Notes: generated by a model not told the origin, from the letters alone. A stretch of DNA of 64,000 nt from Demequina pelophila (GCF_000971175.1 NZ_BBLY01000007.1:90221-154220); one strand, 5' to 3'. Positions 16,394 to 25,735 are shown, counted from the first letter of the stretch. Numbers and translations are program-made.

Positions 16394-18274
16394 CTAGTGC
16401 GTCTGGCGGGCCGCGAGCGCGGCGTACAGGCCTCCCGCCGCGAGCAGTTCGCCGTGCGTGCCGTCCTCGACGATGCGGCCGCCCTCGACCACGTGGATGA
16501 CGTCCGCGTGCTGGATGGTCGAGAGACGATGCGCGACCACCAGGGTGGTGCGCCCCCGTGCCGCGCGGTCGAGGGCCTGCTGGACGATGCGCTCGGCCAC
16601 CGTGTCGAGCGCGCTCGTCGCCTCGTCCAGCAGCAGCACGGGCGGGTCCTTGAGCAGCACGCGGGCGATCGCGATGCGCTGCTTCTCCCCGCCCGACAGC
16701 CGGTAACCCCGCTCCCCCACGATGGTGTCGTAGCCGTCCTCGAAGCCCTCGATGGCGTCGTGGATCGAGGCGGCGCGGCAGGCCTCGACCAGCTCCGCGT
16801 CCGTCGCGGACGGCCTCGCGTACCGCAGGTTGTCCGCGATGGACGCGTGGAACAGGTAGGTCTCCTGGCTCACGACGCCGATGTGCGCCATCACCGACTC
16901 GTGCGCCAGCCGCCGCACGTCCTCGCCCGCGAAGCGCACCTCTCCGGCGGTCGCGTCGTAGAGCCGCGCGGCCAGGTAGACCATGGTGGTCTTGCCCGCT
17001 CCGGAGGGGCCCACGAAGGCGTGCGTGGAGCCCGGCTCCGCCACGAACGACACCCCGCCCAGGGTGGGCCGTGCATCGTCCCGTGCCCCGGGGTAGCGGA
17101 AGGCGACGTCGCGGAACTCGACCCGGCCGAGCGGGCCCGGGGCGTCCTCGACGGGGACGGCGTCGGGCGCGTCGGTGATCGCGGGCTCGAGGTCCAGGTA
17201 CTCGAAGATCCGCGCGAAGAGCGCGCGCGAGGTCTGGATCTCGAGCGCCGTGCGCATGAGCGCCATGAGCGGGAACAGCAGGCGCGACTGGACGGCGGTG
17301 AAGGCGACGATGGTGCCCGCCGTGAGCGTGGACGAGCCCGCGCCCAGCAGCCAGCCGGCGGCCAGGTAGATGACCGCGGGGACCGAGGACATGACGACCG
17401 ACACCATCCCGAAGAACCACTGGCCGGTCATGGCCTGCTGGACCTGGAGGCGGATCTGGGTGGCGTTCTCGTCGGCGTAGCGGCGCGCGTCGAGCCGCTG
17501 GCGGCCGTAGGTCTTGGACAGCAGCACTCCCGAGACGGACAGGGTCTCCTGGGTGATCGCGGTCAGCTCGGACAGCGACTCCTGCGTGCGGGCGGCGATG
17601 CGCGCGCGCACCCGCCCCACGCGCCGCTGCACCCACACGAGGGCGGGCATGAGCACCACGGCGAGCAGGGTGAGGCGCCAGTCGAGCAGCACCATGGCGA
17701 CCAGCGAGGCGGCCACCGTCACCGCGTTGCCCACGATGCTCGACACGAACGTGGTGAGCACGCCGGAGACGGCGCCCACGTCGTTGAGCAGGCGGGACTG
17801 GATCACGCCGGTGCGGGTGCGGGTGAAGAAGCCCAGTTCCATGGACTGCAGCCGCACGAACAGGCGCTCGCGCAGGTCGCCGGTGACGCGGTTGCCCACG
17901 GTCGAGGTGAGGTACGTCTGCCAGATGCCCAGCCCCGCCGCGGCGACGAAGATCGCGATCATGAGGCCCGTGAGCTCCGCGAGCAGGCCCAGGCGCACGC
18001 CGCCGTCGGGCGGGAACAGCGCGTGGTCGAAGATGCGCTCGACCAGCAGCGGCGGCACCACCGTCGCGGCGGCCGCGACGACGACGAGCACCGCGGTGGT
18101 GACGAGCGCGCCGCGGTACGGCCGGAACAGGGCGAGGACCCGCGGCCACAGGTCGGGGATGTCGGGCGCCTGGGCGTTGAGGGCCCGCTGCGCCTCCTCG
18201 TCGCGGCTCGCGACGCCGCGGCCGGGCATCCCGCCCATGGCCGCGCGCCGGGGCCCGGGCGGTGGATGCGACAT
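16394..18274 (-). CDS. ABC exporter (fused membrane and ATPase domains)
   Basis: 626 residues, a half-transporter that would work as a homodimer. Six membrane helices lie between about residues 55 and 335. The ATPase domain has Walker A GPSGAGKTT (about 415), signature LSGGEKQR (about 515), Walker B PVLLLDEATSALD and the H-loop VVAHRLS. The cargo is unknown; drugs or lipids are usual. The linker joining the two halves contains GARDDARPTLGG, encoded by an in-frame GGACGATGC copy, and the minus strand has another copy encoding ERIVQQ. It is followed by the glucosidase gene after 35 bases; the two may be co-transcribed. Confidence 0.92.
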   Translation of the reverse strand: MSHPPPGPRRAAMGGMPGRGVASRDEEAQRALNAQAPDIPDLWPRVLALFRPYRGALVTTAVLVVVAAAATVVPPLLVERIFDHALFPPDGGVRLGLLAELTGLMIAIFVAAAGLGIWQTYLTSTVGNRVTGDLRERLFVRLQSMELGFFTRTRTGVIQSRLLNDVGAVSGVLTTFVSSIVGNAVTVAASLVAMVLLDWRLTLLAVVLMPALVWVQRRVGRVRARIAARTQESLSELTAITQETLSVSGVLLSKTYGRQRLDARRYADENATQIRLQVQQAMTGQWFFGMVSVVMSSVPAVIYLAAGWLLGAGSSTLTAGTIVAFTAVQSRLLFPLMALMRTALEIQTSRALFARIFEYLDLEPAITDAPDAVPVEDAPGPLGRVEFRDVAFRYPGARDDARPTLGGVSFVAEPGSTHAFVGPSGAGKTTMVYLAARLYDATAGEVRFAGEDVRRLAHESVMAHIGVVSQETYLFHASIADNLRYARPSATDAELVEACRAASIHDAIEGFEDGYDTIVGERGYRLSGGEKQRIAIARVLLKDPPVLLLDEATSALDTVAERIVQQALDRAARGRTTLVVAHRLSTIQHADVIHVVEGGRIVEDGTHGELLAAGGLYAALAARQTH

Positions 18275-18316
18275 GCCGACAGCCTAGGCCGCGGCGTGCC
18301 TGCGACAATGGCGCGC

Positions 18317-18799
18317 ATGACCGTCGCGCTGCCCTCGATCGCCTTCTACGAGCCCCGCATCCCCGAGAACACGGGCAACGCGATCCGGCTGTCGGCCGTC
18401 ACGGGGGCGCCGCTGCGCCTCATCGAGCCGCTGGGCTTCTCCATGGAGGAGTCGAAGCTGCGCCGGGCCGGGCTCGACTATCACGACCTCGCGAGCGTCA
18501 CCATCCACCCGGACCTCGAGGCTCTGCTGGCGGACCTTCCGCAGGCGCGCGTGTTCGCCTTCACGGCCAGGGCGTCGGTCACGTACACGGACGTGGACTT
18601 CCGCGCCGACGACGTGCTGCTGTTCGGCCCCGAGCCCACGGGCCTGCCCGAGGACGTGCTCGCACACCCGCGCATCACCGAGCGGCTGCGCATCCCGATG
18701 CTGCCGGGCCGACGCTCGCTCAACCTCGCGAACTGCGCCGCGATCACCATCTACGAGGCCGCACGCCAGTTGGGGTTCAACCCGCCGGACGCCGCCTGA
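18317..18799 (+). CDS. trmL: tRNA (cytidine/uridine-34-2'-O)-methyltransferase
   Basis: 160 residues, the small SPOUT methyltransferase that methylates the wobble ribose of tRNA-Leu. Motifs are EPRIPENTGNAIRL at the N-terminus, FGPEPTGLPEDVL (motif 2) and IPMLPGRRSLNLANCAAI (motif 3), the last two forming the S-adenosylmethionine knot. Two ATGs are in frame. GACAAT (18304-18309) placed 7 bases before the second (18317) suggests a leaderless start there. Confidence 0.92.
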   Translation: MTVALPSIAFYEPRIPENTGNAIRLSAVTGAPLRLIEPLGFSMEESKLRRAGLDYHDLASVTIHPDLEALLADLPQARVFAFTARASVTYTDVDFRADDVLLFGPEPTGLPEDVLAHPRITERLRIPMLPGRRSLNLANCAAITIYEAARQLGFNPPDAA

Positions 18800-18819
18800 C
18801 GCGCAGGCGCGAGCACCGG

Positions 18820-18828
18820 GGACGATGC
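18820..18828 (+). repeat. GGACGATGC repeat copy (intergenic)
   Basis: GGGGACGATGCGGTGGCCGG, between the convergent trmL and marR-type genes. Confidence 0.7.
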
Positions 18829-18858
18829 GGTGGCCGGGCGGCGTGCCCGGCCTCCTTC

Positions 18859-19314
18859 TCAGATGCCCAGCTCGAGCAGGTCCGCGGGGTCCGGCTCGCC
18901 GGCCGCGCGGGCGAAGAGCGTCATGCCCTGCTTCACCGTCTCCTGCTCCTCGGCGGGCAGGGTCTCGATGATCGACAGGATGGTCGCGCGGCGCGCCTGG
19001 GTGACGGTCTCGACGAGCGCGGCGCCGCGCTCCTCGAGGCTCACGCGGATCTCGCGGCGGTTGCCGGGCACGGGGCTGCGGAGGATGAAGCCGTTCTGCT
19101 CGAGGCGCTCGACCGTGCGGGTGAGCGTCGAGGGGTGGACGCCGATCTGCTCCGCGAGGTCGCCCATGCGCATGCCTCCCTTGTTGGAGAGCACCACGAG
19201 GACACGGAACTGCGGGACCGTCACCTCCTCCAGCGCGGGCGACATGGAGCGCGCTACGATGCCCAGCAGGGCGCGAGAAGCGACGATGGTCGAATCGGTG
19301 ACGTCGATGAGCAC
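18859..19314 (-). CDS. MarR family transcriptional regulator
   Basis: 151 residues. The winged helix is in the middle: TVPQFRVLVVLSNKGGMRMG, then the recognition helix of IGVHPSTLTRTVERLEQNG, and the wing of GFILRSPVPGNRREIRVSL. The dimerisation helices are at both ends. GTG 19314 is chosen because TATCGT stands 6 bases upstream, a leaderless arrangement. It is divergent from the ClC gene with only 74 bases between starts, so the ClC gene is the likely target; the ligand is unknown. Confidence 0.9.
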   Translation of the reverse strand: MLIDVTDSTIVASRALLGIVARSMSPALEEVTVPQFRVLVVLSNKGGMRMGDLAEQIGVHPSTLTRTVERLEQNGFILRSPVPGNRREIRVSLEERGAALVETVTQARRATILSIIETLPAEEQETVKQGMTLFARAAGEPDPADLLELGI

Positions 19315-19388
19315 ACCTGGACGATAGCAGAGATCCGTGCTACGGTCAAAAGGTTGCAATCGTACAATCTGTGAGGAAGCACGCCCTC
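19315..19388. promoter_or_regulatory. Shared marR / clc promoter region with candidate operator
   Basis: The -10 of the MarR gene is TATCGT on the minus strand (19321-19326). The -10 of the ClC gene is TACAAT (19363-19368). Overlapping the latter is an imperfect palindrome, TTGCAATCGTACAA, a plausible MarR site. GAGGAAG (19373-19379) would serve the GTG at 19389. Confidence 0.45.
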
Positions 19389-21161
19389 GTGACCGCCGCC
19401 GCCCCGTCACCCGCCCGCCCCTCCGCACCCCGCCGGGCCGCCGCCTGGTTCCGCCGCTCCGAGAACGGCGCCCTCATCGTGCTGTCCCTCGCGGTGGGCG
19501 TCCTCGCCGGATTCGGCGCCATCGCCTTCCGCTGGCTCATCGAGCGGGCTACCTGGATCTTCTCCGGCCACGCCGACTACGCGGGCACCACCGGCCACCC
19601 CGAGCACCCGTGGCTCCCCTGGCTCGGCGGCTTCTTCGTGGTGCTCGCCCCCGCCGTCGGCGGCCTCATCTACGGCCCGCTCGTCGCGAAGTTCGCGCCC
19701 GAGGCCCGCGGCCACGGCGTCCCCGAGGTGATGTACGCGATCCACCGCCGCGGCGGCCGCATCCCTGCCAAGGTCGCGTTCGTCAAGGCGCTCGCCTCGG
19801 CCATCACCATCGGCTCGGGAGGCTCGGTGGGGCGTGAGGGGCCCATCGTCCAGATCGGCTCCGCCGTAGGCTCGACGCTCGGGCGCTGGGTGCGCCTCAA
19901 CGAGTCCCAGCTGCGCCTCCTGGTCGCGTGCGGCGCCGCCGGCGGCATCGCGGCCACCTTCAACGCCCCCATCGCGGGCGTCTTCTTCGCGCTCGAGCTG
20001 CTGCTCGGCTCCGTGGCCGCCCGACACTTCGGCTCGATCGTCATCGCCGCCGTCACCGCATCGGTCATCGGACGCGCCGTCATGGGCGACGAGGCGTTCC
20101 TGGTCCTGCCCGAGTTCTCCGTCGAGCACCTGACCGAGTACGGCCTCTACGTGGTGCTCGGGCTCCTCGCCGCGCTCGTGGGGCTGGGCTTCACGCGCGC
20201 CCTGTACTGGATCGAGGACCTGTGCGACCGCGTCTGGCGCGGCCCCGAGTGGGCGCGGCCCGCGGTGGGCGGCCTCCTGCTGGGCCTGCTGCTGCTCGCG
20301 ATCCCCCAGATGTACGGCGTGGGCTACCCCGTCCTCGAGGGCGCCGTGATGGGCCAGTACACCGTGGCGTTCCTGCTCGTCATGCTCGTCGCGAAGGTGA
20401 TCGCGACGTCGCTCACCATCGGCATCGGCGGCTCCGGCGGCGTCTTCGCACCGTCGCTGTTCCTGGGCGCGATGTTCGGCGCCGCCTTCGGACAGACGGC
20501 GGACATGCTGATGCCCGGACTGGATCTCAATCCCGGCGCGTACGCGCTCGTCGCGATGGCCGCCGTGTTCGCCGGCTCCGCGCGCGCCCCGCTGACGGCC
20601 GTCATCATCCTGTTCGAGCTCACCGGCGAGTACACCATCATCCTGCCGCTCATGCTCGCCGTCGCCGTCGCGACGCTCGTCTCCGCGCGCCTGTCGAAGG
20701 ACACCATCTACACGCTCAAGCTGCGCCGACGCGGCATCGACATCGGCGAGCGCCCCGCGCAGCACCCCCTCGAGGGGGTCACCGTGGGCGACCTCATGGC
20801 GGCCACCCCGCCCACGCTCGGCGAGGACCTGCCGGCGGACGATGCGATGCGCGCCCTCATCGCGGCCCGTCGCCACGCGCTCCCGGTGGTCGACGCGCAC
20901 GGCACCCTCACGGGCATCGCCACCACCTCGGCGGCGGCCTCCGCCGTCGCGGACGATGACGACGTCGCCGACGTCACCGTCGCCAGCCTCCTCGAGTGGC
21001 GCACGCCCGTGTCGCCCGAGACTCCGGTGACCGAGGTGCTCGACGCCGTGGTCGAGGACGACGGGGCCGACGGCCTCGCGGTCGTGGACCAGGCCGGCGT
21101 GCTGGTCGGCTGGCTCCCGCAGGAGGCCGTGCTCCGGCGCCTCACGCCCACGCGCGACTGA
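19389..21161 (+). CDS. ClC family chloride channel/transporter with CBS domains
   Basis: 590 residues. About ten membrane helices lie between residues 20 and 430, with ClC selectivity-filter motifs GSGGSVGREGPIVQ (gating Glu in GREGP, about residue 150) and IGGSGGVFAPSLFLGA. The cytoplasmic C-terminus carries two CBS domains (about 465-590) that usually bind adenine nucleotides. The linker of the first CBS contains [10 protein letters not shown] from an in-frame GGACGATGC copy. The presence of the gating Glu favours a Cl-/H+ antiporter. The gene is divergent from the MarR-type gene. Confidence 0.92.
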   Translation: MTAAAPSPARPSAPRRAAAWFRRSENGALIVLSLAVGVLAGFGAIAFRWLIERATWIFSGHADYAGTTGHPEHPWLPWLGGFFVVLAPAVGGLIYGPLVAKFAPEARGHGVPEVMYAIHRRGGRIPAKVAFVKALASAITIGSGGSVGREGPIVQIGSAVGSTLGRWVRLNESQLRLLVACGAAGGIAATFNAPIAGVFFALELLLGSVAARHFGSIVIAAVTASVIGRAVMGDEAFLVLPEFSVEHLTEYGLYVVLGLLAALVGLGFTRALYWIEDLCDRVWRGPEWARPAVGGLLLGLLLLAIPQMYGVGYPVLEGAVMGQYTVAFLLVMLVAKVIATSLTIGIGGSGGVFAPSLFLGAMFGAAFGQTADMLMPGLDLNPGAYALVAMAAVFAGSARAPLTAVIILFELTGEYTIILPLMLAVAVATLVSARLSKDTIYTLKLRRRGIDIGERPAQHPLEGVTVGDLMAATPPTLGEDLPADDAMRALIAARRHALPVVDAHGTLTGIATTSAAASAVADDDDVADVTVASLLEWRTPVSPETPVTEVLDAVVEDDGADGLAVVDQAGVLVGWLPQEAVLRRLTPTRD

Positions 21162-21271
21162 CCCGACCCAGGCGGCCCCGCCCACCAGGACTCCGCCACC
21201 CGCCCCACCAGGGCTCCGACCGCCTCCCACTCGGGCGGCGCTCGGGCAACGTAGACGCCGCACTCCTGTGC

Positions 21272-21280
21272 GCATCGTCC
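21272..21280 (-). repeat. GGACGATGC repeat copy (intergenic)
   Basis: ATGGACGATGCGC on the minus strand, about 45 bases before the AraC-type gene. The 162-base gap holds nothing else recognisable. Confidence 0.65.
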
Positions 21281-21323
21281 ATCGCGGCGGATTCCGGGAC
21301 CTCCCGGTGCGATCCTGGCAGGC

Positions 21324-22265
21324 GTGACCGACGACCTCCTGGGCCAGACCCTCCATCGACTCCGCCTCGAGGGCCTGCGCTACGACCTCACGTCGTTGCG
21401 CGGCGAGTGGGCGATCGACCTGCCGGCGAGCGACGGGCTCATGGTGCTGCACCTGGTGACCACCGGCTCGTGTGTGCTCACGGCGGACGGCGGCCGCACC
21501 CTCGACCTGTCCGCGGGACACATGGCGCTGCTGCCGCACGGCCTCGCGCACACCCTGCGCGCCGGCGACGCCGCGCCCGTGCCGTTCGCGGACCTGCCGC
21601 GCACTCAGGCCGGCCGCCTCTCGCAGGCGACCGTGGGCGACTCGGGAGAGGAGACCCACCTCTTCACGGCCTTCGTGCGGGTCGCCTCGGGCCCCGCCCA
21701 GCGGCTCGTCACGGTGCTGCCGCCGCAGGTGCACGTGTTCGCCGCCGACGAGGCCGCCTCGTCGTGGCTGCTGGCCACCGTGCGCATGGTGCGGCGCGAG
21801 GCCACGTCCGCCCGCCCGGGCGGCGAGGTGATCATGACGCGGCTCGCGGACATCGTCACCGTCCTGGTGATCCGGGCCGCGCTCGAGGACGAGGCCGTGG
21901 GGCGCGACGGCTGGATCGCCGCGCTGCGCGATCCCCAGCTGGGCGCCGCGCTCGCCGCCTTCCACGCCGACCCGGGCGCGACGTGGACCGTCGAGGAGCT
22001 CGCGCGCGCCGCCACCATGTCCCGCTCGGCGTTCTCGGAGCTGTTCACCGCGACCGTGGGCACCTCCCCCATGCGCTACGTCGCGCGCTGGCGCCTCGAG
22101 GAGGCGCGTGCCGCCCTCGAGTCGGAGAATGATCCCGTCGCCCAGGTGGCCGCCCGCCACGGCTACCAGTCCGAGGCGTCCTTCGCGCGCGCCTTCAAGC
22201 GGGAGTTCGGCCTGACGCCCTCGGAGGCGCGGACGCGCCGCACCACCGAGGAGGCGCGCCCGTGA
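21324..22265 (+). CDS. AraC family transcriptional regulator (cupin type)
   Basis: 313 residues. The N-terminal 190 residues form a cupin-like sensor domain of the AraC_binding_6 type. It starts with a segment like LYDLTSLRGEWAI and contains HLVTTGSCVLTADGG. The C-terminal 100 residues carry two helix-turn-helix units (WTVEELARAATMSRSAFSEL and PVAQVAARHGYQSEASFARA), ending in FGLTPSEAR. Its GTG start follows a GATCCT box by 7 bases. The stop overlaps the start of the MFS gene by 4 bases, so it probably controls that exporter. Confidence 0.92.
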   Translation: MTDDLLGQTLHRLRLEGLRYDLTSLRGEWAIDLPASDGLMVLHLVTTGSCVLTADGGRTLDLSAGHMALLPHGLAHTLRAGDAAPVPFADLPRTQAGRLSQATVGDSGEETHLFTAFVRVASGPAQRLVTVLPPQVHVFAADEAASSWLLATVRMVRREATSARPGGEVIMTRLADIVTVLVIRAALEDEAVGRDGWIAALRDPQLGAALAAFHADPGATWTVEELARAATMSRSAFSELFTATVGTSPMRYVARWRLEEARAALESENDPVAQVAARHGYQSEASFARAFKREFGLTPSEARTRRTTEEARP

Positions 22266-23563
22266 CGCTGGTCCCCGTCGACGCGCCGGTCGCCTCCGGC
22301 GGCCCGTCGCTGTGGCGCAACCGCGCCTACATGAGCCTCCTCACGGGCGAGACCATCAGCGCCGTGGGCGTCCAGGTCGCGCAGGTGGCCATGCCGATCA
22401 TCGCGGTCACGTACCTCGCGGCGTCCGAGATGCAGGTGGGCGTCCTGGGCGCCGTGCCCGGCCTCGCCTTCCTCGCGCTGTCGCTGCCGGTGGGCGCCTG
22501 GGTCGACCGGGTCTCGCGCCGGGGCGTCATGGTCGCGGCCAATCTGGTGCGCTCCGCGGTGATGGCGACGGTGCCGCTGCTGTGGTGGCTGGGGGTGCTC
22601 GAGATGACGGGCCTCGTGGTCGCCGCGCTCGCGCTGTCCGCGGCGCAGGTGTTCTTCGACATGTCCTACATGTCGATGGTGCCGTCGCTGGTGCGGCGCG
22701 AGCAGCTGGACGACGCGAACGCGCGCCTCCAGATCACCGCGGAGACCGCGCGCGCCGCCGGGCCCGGGCTGGGCGGGCTGCTCGCCAAGGCGCTCGCCGC
22801 TCCCCTGCTCACGCTCGCCGCGACGGTGGGCTACCTCGCCTCCGCGATCGCGATCTGGCGGATCCCGCGCGACGTGCCGCCGCCGCGCCGGGAGGCGCGG
22901 CTCATCGGGGAGATGCGCGAGGGCGTCTCCTTCGTGCTCCGCAACATCTACATCCGGCCCGTGGTGGTGTCCGCGACCGTGTCCAACCTGTTCGCCACGC
23001 TGGGCATGACGATGGTGCCGGTGCTGCTGCTGCGCGAGCTCGAGATGTCCGCCACCGCGTACGGGCTGCTGCTGTCGTGCGGCTCGCTGGGCGGCATCCT
23101 GGGCGCGGTGTCCGCGCCGTGGTTCGGCCGCCGGTTCGGCCAGGGCCACGCGATCCCCGTGACCTACCTCATCGGCGGCATCGCGTTCTTCGCCATGCCG
23201 CTCGCGCTCCACGTGCCCCGCGCCGCCGCGATCGCGCTCATCGGCGCCGGCGAGCTCGTGGTGGTCTTCTCGATCGTCGCCTTCAACGTGGTGCAGGTGT
23301 CGATGCGCCAACGGCAGTGCCCCCCGCGCATGATCGGCCGCATGACCGCGTCGATCCGCACGCTCATGTGGGGCGTGGGGCCGCTGGGCGCGCTCGGCGC
23401 GGGCGTGCTCGCGACCCATCTGGGCCTCGCCGCCACGTTCTGGATCGCGGCCGTGGGCAACCTCGCGGGGATCGCGCTGCTGGTGCGCTCGCCGCTGTGG
23501 AGGCTGCGCACCGTGCCCGACCCGGCATGGCTGACCGACCCGGCCCACGCATCGTCCCCGTGA
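22262..23563 (+). CDS. MFS transporter
   Basis: 433 residues with about 12 membrane helices, related to the enterobactin-exporter/macrolide-efflux type of MFS proteins (EntS-like). The loop GAWVDRVSRRGVMV after helix 2 corresponds to the MFS motif A region. The substrate is unknown. GTG 22262 overlaps the AraC-type stop codon (GTGA), so the genes are translationally coupled. The last residues, His-Ala-Ser-Ser-Pro, are encoded by a GGACGATGC copy in antisense that runs up to the stop codon. Confidence 0.9.
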   Translation: MTLVPVDAPVASGGPSLWRNRAYMSLLTGETISAVGVQVAQVAMPIIAVTYLAASEMQVGVLGAVPGLAFLALSLPVGAWVDRVSRRGVMVAANLVRSAVMATVPLLWWLGVLEMTGLVVAALALSAAQVFFDMSYMSMVPSLVRREQLDDANARLQITAETARAAGPGLGGLLAKALAAPLLTLAATVGYLASAIAIWRIPRDVPPPRREARLIGEMREGVSFVLRNIYIRPVVVSATVSNLFATLGMTMVPVLLLRELEMSATAYGLLLSCGSLGGILGAVSAPWFGRRFGQGHAIPVTYLIGGIAFFAMPLALHVPRAAAIALIGAGELVVVFSIVAFNVVQVSMRQRQCPPRMIGRMTASIRTLMWGVGPLGALGAGVLATHLGLAATFWIAAVGNLAGIALLVRSPLWRLRTVPDPAWLTDPAHASSP

Positions 23564-23634
23564 CCTCCCTCCCGCGGTCCGCCGGCGCGACGGTGCTACC
23601 TTCGTCGTTGTCCCATCCCGAGGAGCACCCCCGC

Positions 23635-24231
23635 ATGACCTTCCGCCCCGGCCTCGTCGCCACCGCGCTCGCCGCCACCGCCCTGCTGGCCGCGTGCACG
23701 CCGAGCTCCACGCTCGACGACTCCACGACCCCCTCGCCGGGGGTCTCCGCGGAGCCGACCGCCGGGCCCACGAGCGACGCCGCGACCGAGGTCGAGGCCG
23801 CGCCGGAGCTCCCGGCGGGCGTGCCCGACCCGTGCGACCTGCTCACGGTCGAGGAGATCGCGGAGGCGAGCGGCGTGACGCTCGAGGAGGGCGTCGTCTA
23901 CGGCGTGGTCACCAACTCCCAGCAGGCGGCCTGCCTGTGGCGCACGCCGGCGGAGGACTCCTCGACGCCGCGCCTGCAGGTCACCCTGAGCTGGTCCGAC
24001 GCCTCCTTCGACGAGCGCCGGGCGATCGCGGAGGAGACGTTCGGCGAGGTCGAGGACGGCGAGATCGACGGGGCCGATGCCGTGTTCATCACGGGCGGCG
24101 GGCGTTCCGTCTCGATCGAGGCGGGCGGGTACTACGCCAAGATCTCGTACATCGACCCGGACCGCGACGTGCGCTCCAACCGGTCGATCAACGGGTCCCT
24201 GTCCGCGGTGGTCGCGGGCAAGCTGGGCTGA
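23635..24231 (+). CDS. Lipoprotein, DUF3558-like, single domain
   Basis: 198 residues. The signal peptide has the lipobox LLAACTP with Cys at about residue 21, followed by a Ser/Thr/Pro/Ala linker to about residue 60. The single globular domain starts VPDPCDLLTVEEIAEASGV, matching both domains of the lipoprotein at 13601-14620, and contains the second Cys in AACLWRT. Function is unknown. The ATG has GAGGAG 9 bases upstream. It stands between the two MFS genes, on its own. Confidence 0.75.
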   Translation: MTFRPGLVATALAATALLAACTPSSTLDDSTTPSPGVSAEPTAGPTSDAATEVEAAPELPAGVPDPCDLLTVEEIAEASGVTLEEGVVYGVVTNSQQAACLWRTPAEDSSTPRLQVTLSWSDASFDERRAIAEETFGEVEDGEIDGADAVFITGGGRSVSIEAGGYYAKISYIDPDRDVRSNRSINGSLSAVVAGKLG

Positions 24232-24249
24232 GCCGCCCTCGCCCCCGCG

Positions 24250-25617
24250 TCACGGCGTCGGGGTGCGCGCGTCGTAGTCCCGCCACGCGCGATTCGCGCG
24301 CGTGAGGATCGCGACCAGCGCGATGATCGCGACCCCGCCCAGCAGCGGCGGGAACCACAGCGCCACCACGGTGGCCAGCACGCCGGCGTACATGTCGCCC
24401 AGGCGCGGCCCCCCGGTCACCACCACGATGAACACGCCCTGCATGCGGCCACGCATGTGATCGGGCGCCGCCTGCAGCATCATGGTCTGGCGGAAGATCG
24501 CGCTCACCTCGTCCGTCGCGCCCATGCCGATCATGCACGCCGCGAGCGCGAGCAGGGCGCCCCCGTGGATGCCGGCCCAGCCCGGCTCGGCGGGGTGCTC
24601 CGAGCGCGACAGCGCCAGCGCGACCACGCCGAACACCATCGCGAAGACCCCGAACGCGGTGATCGCCCGCGAGATCGCGATGCCGTGCCGGTGGACGTGC
24701 GCCACCGGCCCGGAGAACAGGCTCGCGAGGAGGGTGCCGATGGCACCGGCCGCGGTGAGCAGGCCCACCGCGAGCGGGCCGCCGCCCACCACCGTCGCCC
24801 CGAGCGCCGGGAACAGCACATATGGCCGGAAGAACGTCATCGCGACGATGTCGAGGATGAAGCTCATGCGCAGGTTGGGCGCCCGGCGCAGGAAGCCGAT
24901 CCCCTCGCGCAGCATCGCCCAGCCGGCCTGGGCGCGCTCTCCCAGGCGCGGCAGGGACGGCAGCATCCACACGCCCAGGAAGCCCGCGGTGAACAGCACC
25001 GCATCGATCGCGAACGTCCACACGAACCCCACCGCCGCCACGAGCACGCCCGCGAGCGCCGGGCCTACCGTGAACTGCGCCCCGATCGACATGCCGTGCA
25101 GCGCGCTCGCCCGCGACAGCAGCTCGGGCGGCAGGATGCGCCCCACGACGGCCGACCGGGTGGTGCCGGTGATGGTCGCCGCGACGGCATGAATGGTGGT
25201 GACCACCAGGAACGGCCACGCCTCCGCGCGCCCGCCCGACTGCTGCGCGACCACGTCCCAGACCGAGAGCGAGACCAGGCCCAGCGTCGCCACCCAGGAG
25301 GTGATCGAAGAGGCGATGAGCAGCCGCCGGCGGTCCATCACGTCCGCGAGCATCCCGCCCCACAGGCCCGCGATGATCATGGGGACGAGCGCGGTGCCGC
25401 CCACCAGTCCGACCATGAAGGTCGACTCGGTGATGTCGTAGATCTGCAGGCCCACCGCGACGATCGACATCTGGGCGCCGACGCCCGCGATCGCGCCGCC
25501 GAGCCACAGCCGCGCGAAGGCGGGGCTCGCCCGGAGCGGCGTGAGGTCCACCAGGCGCCGGCGCCGGGGCGCCGGGCGGTCGTCGGCGCGCTCCGCCTCG
25601 TCCGCCCGCTCGGTCAC
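24250..25617 (-). CDS. MFS transporter
   Basis: 455 residues, about 12 membrane helices. The N-terminus is hydrophilic, Arg/Asp-rich and probably cytoplasmic. The loop GGMLADVMDRRRLLIAS is MFS motif A. It belongs to the same broad EntS/macrolide-efflux group as the MFS gene at 22262 but is clearly a different subgroup. The substrate is unknown. Its start faces the first aminopeptidase gene across a 118-base gap containing a GGACGATGC copy and a GGCCGATGC variant in inverted orientation. Confidence 0.9.
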   Translation of the reverse strand: MTERADEAERADDRPAPRRRRLVDLTPLRASPAFARLWLGGAIAGVGAQMSIVAVGLQIYDITESTFMVGLVGGTALVPMIIAGLWGGMLADVMDRRRLLIASSITSWVATLGLVSLSVWDVVAQQSGGRAEAWPFLVVTTIHAVAATITGTTRSAVVGRILPPELLSRASALHGMSIGAQFTVGPALAGVLVAAVGFVWTFAIDAVLFTAGFLGVWMLPSLPRLGERAQAGWAMLREGIGFLRRAPNLRMSFILDIVAMTFFRPYVLFPALGATVVGGGPLAVGLLTAAGAIGTLLASLFSGPVAHVHRHGIAISRAITAFGVFAMVFGVVALALSRSEHPAEPGWAGIHGGALLALAACMIGMGATDEVSAIFRQTMMLQAAPDHMRGRMQGVFIVVVTGGPRLGDMYAGVLATVVALWFPPLLGGVAIIALVAILTRANRAWRDYDARTPTP

Positions 25618-25678
25618 GACCCGAGTCTAGGGCGCTGCCGCGCACGAACCGGGGCCGATGCACCGCCCCCTCTCCCCC

Positions 25679-25687
25679 GCATCGTCC
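25679..25687 (-). repeat. GGACGATGC repeat copy with inverted variant (intergenic)
   Basis: GGGACGATGCGG on the minus strand. A one-base variant, GGCCGATGCAC, lies in the opposite orientation at 25653-25663, 16 bases away. The pair sits between divergent genes. Confidence 0.65.
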
Positions 25688-25735
25688 CGTGCCGTGCGGA
25701 GGCACCGCCTTCCGGCGCGTGAAAGAATTCCCGCC

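Noticed and set aside
16317..18308. The glucosidase frame extended upstream through the ABC transporter region
   Set aside because: The extension is antisense-like noise in another frame of the ABC gene. A GTG with AGGAGG at 16358 gives the exact GH13 N-terminus.
22262..25617. AraC-MFS-lipoprotein-MFS as a siderophore or antibiotic cluster
   Set aside because: There are no biosynthetic enzymes nearby; the MFS proteins resemble general efflux types only.
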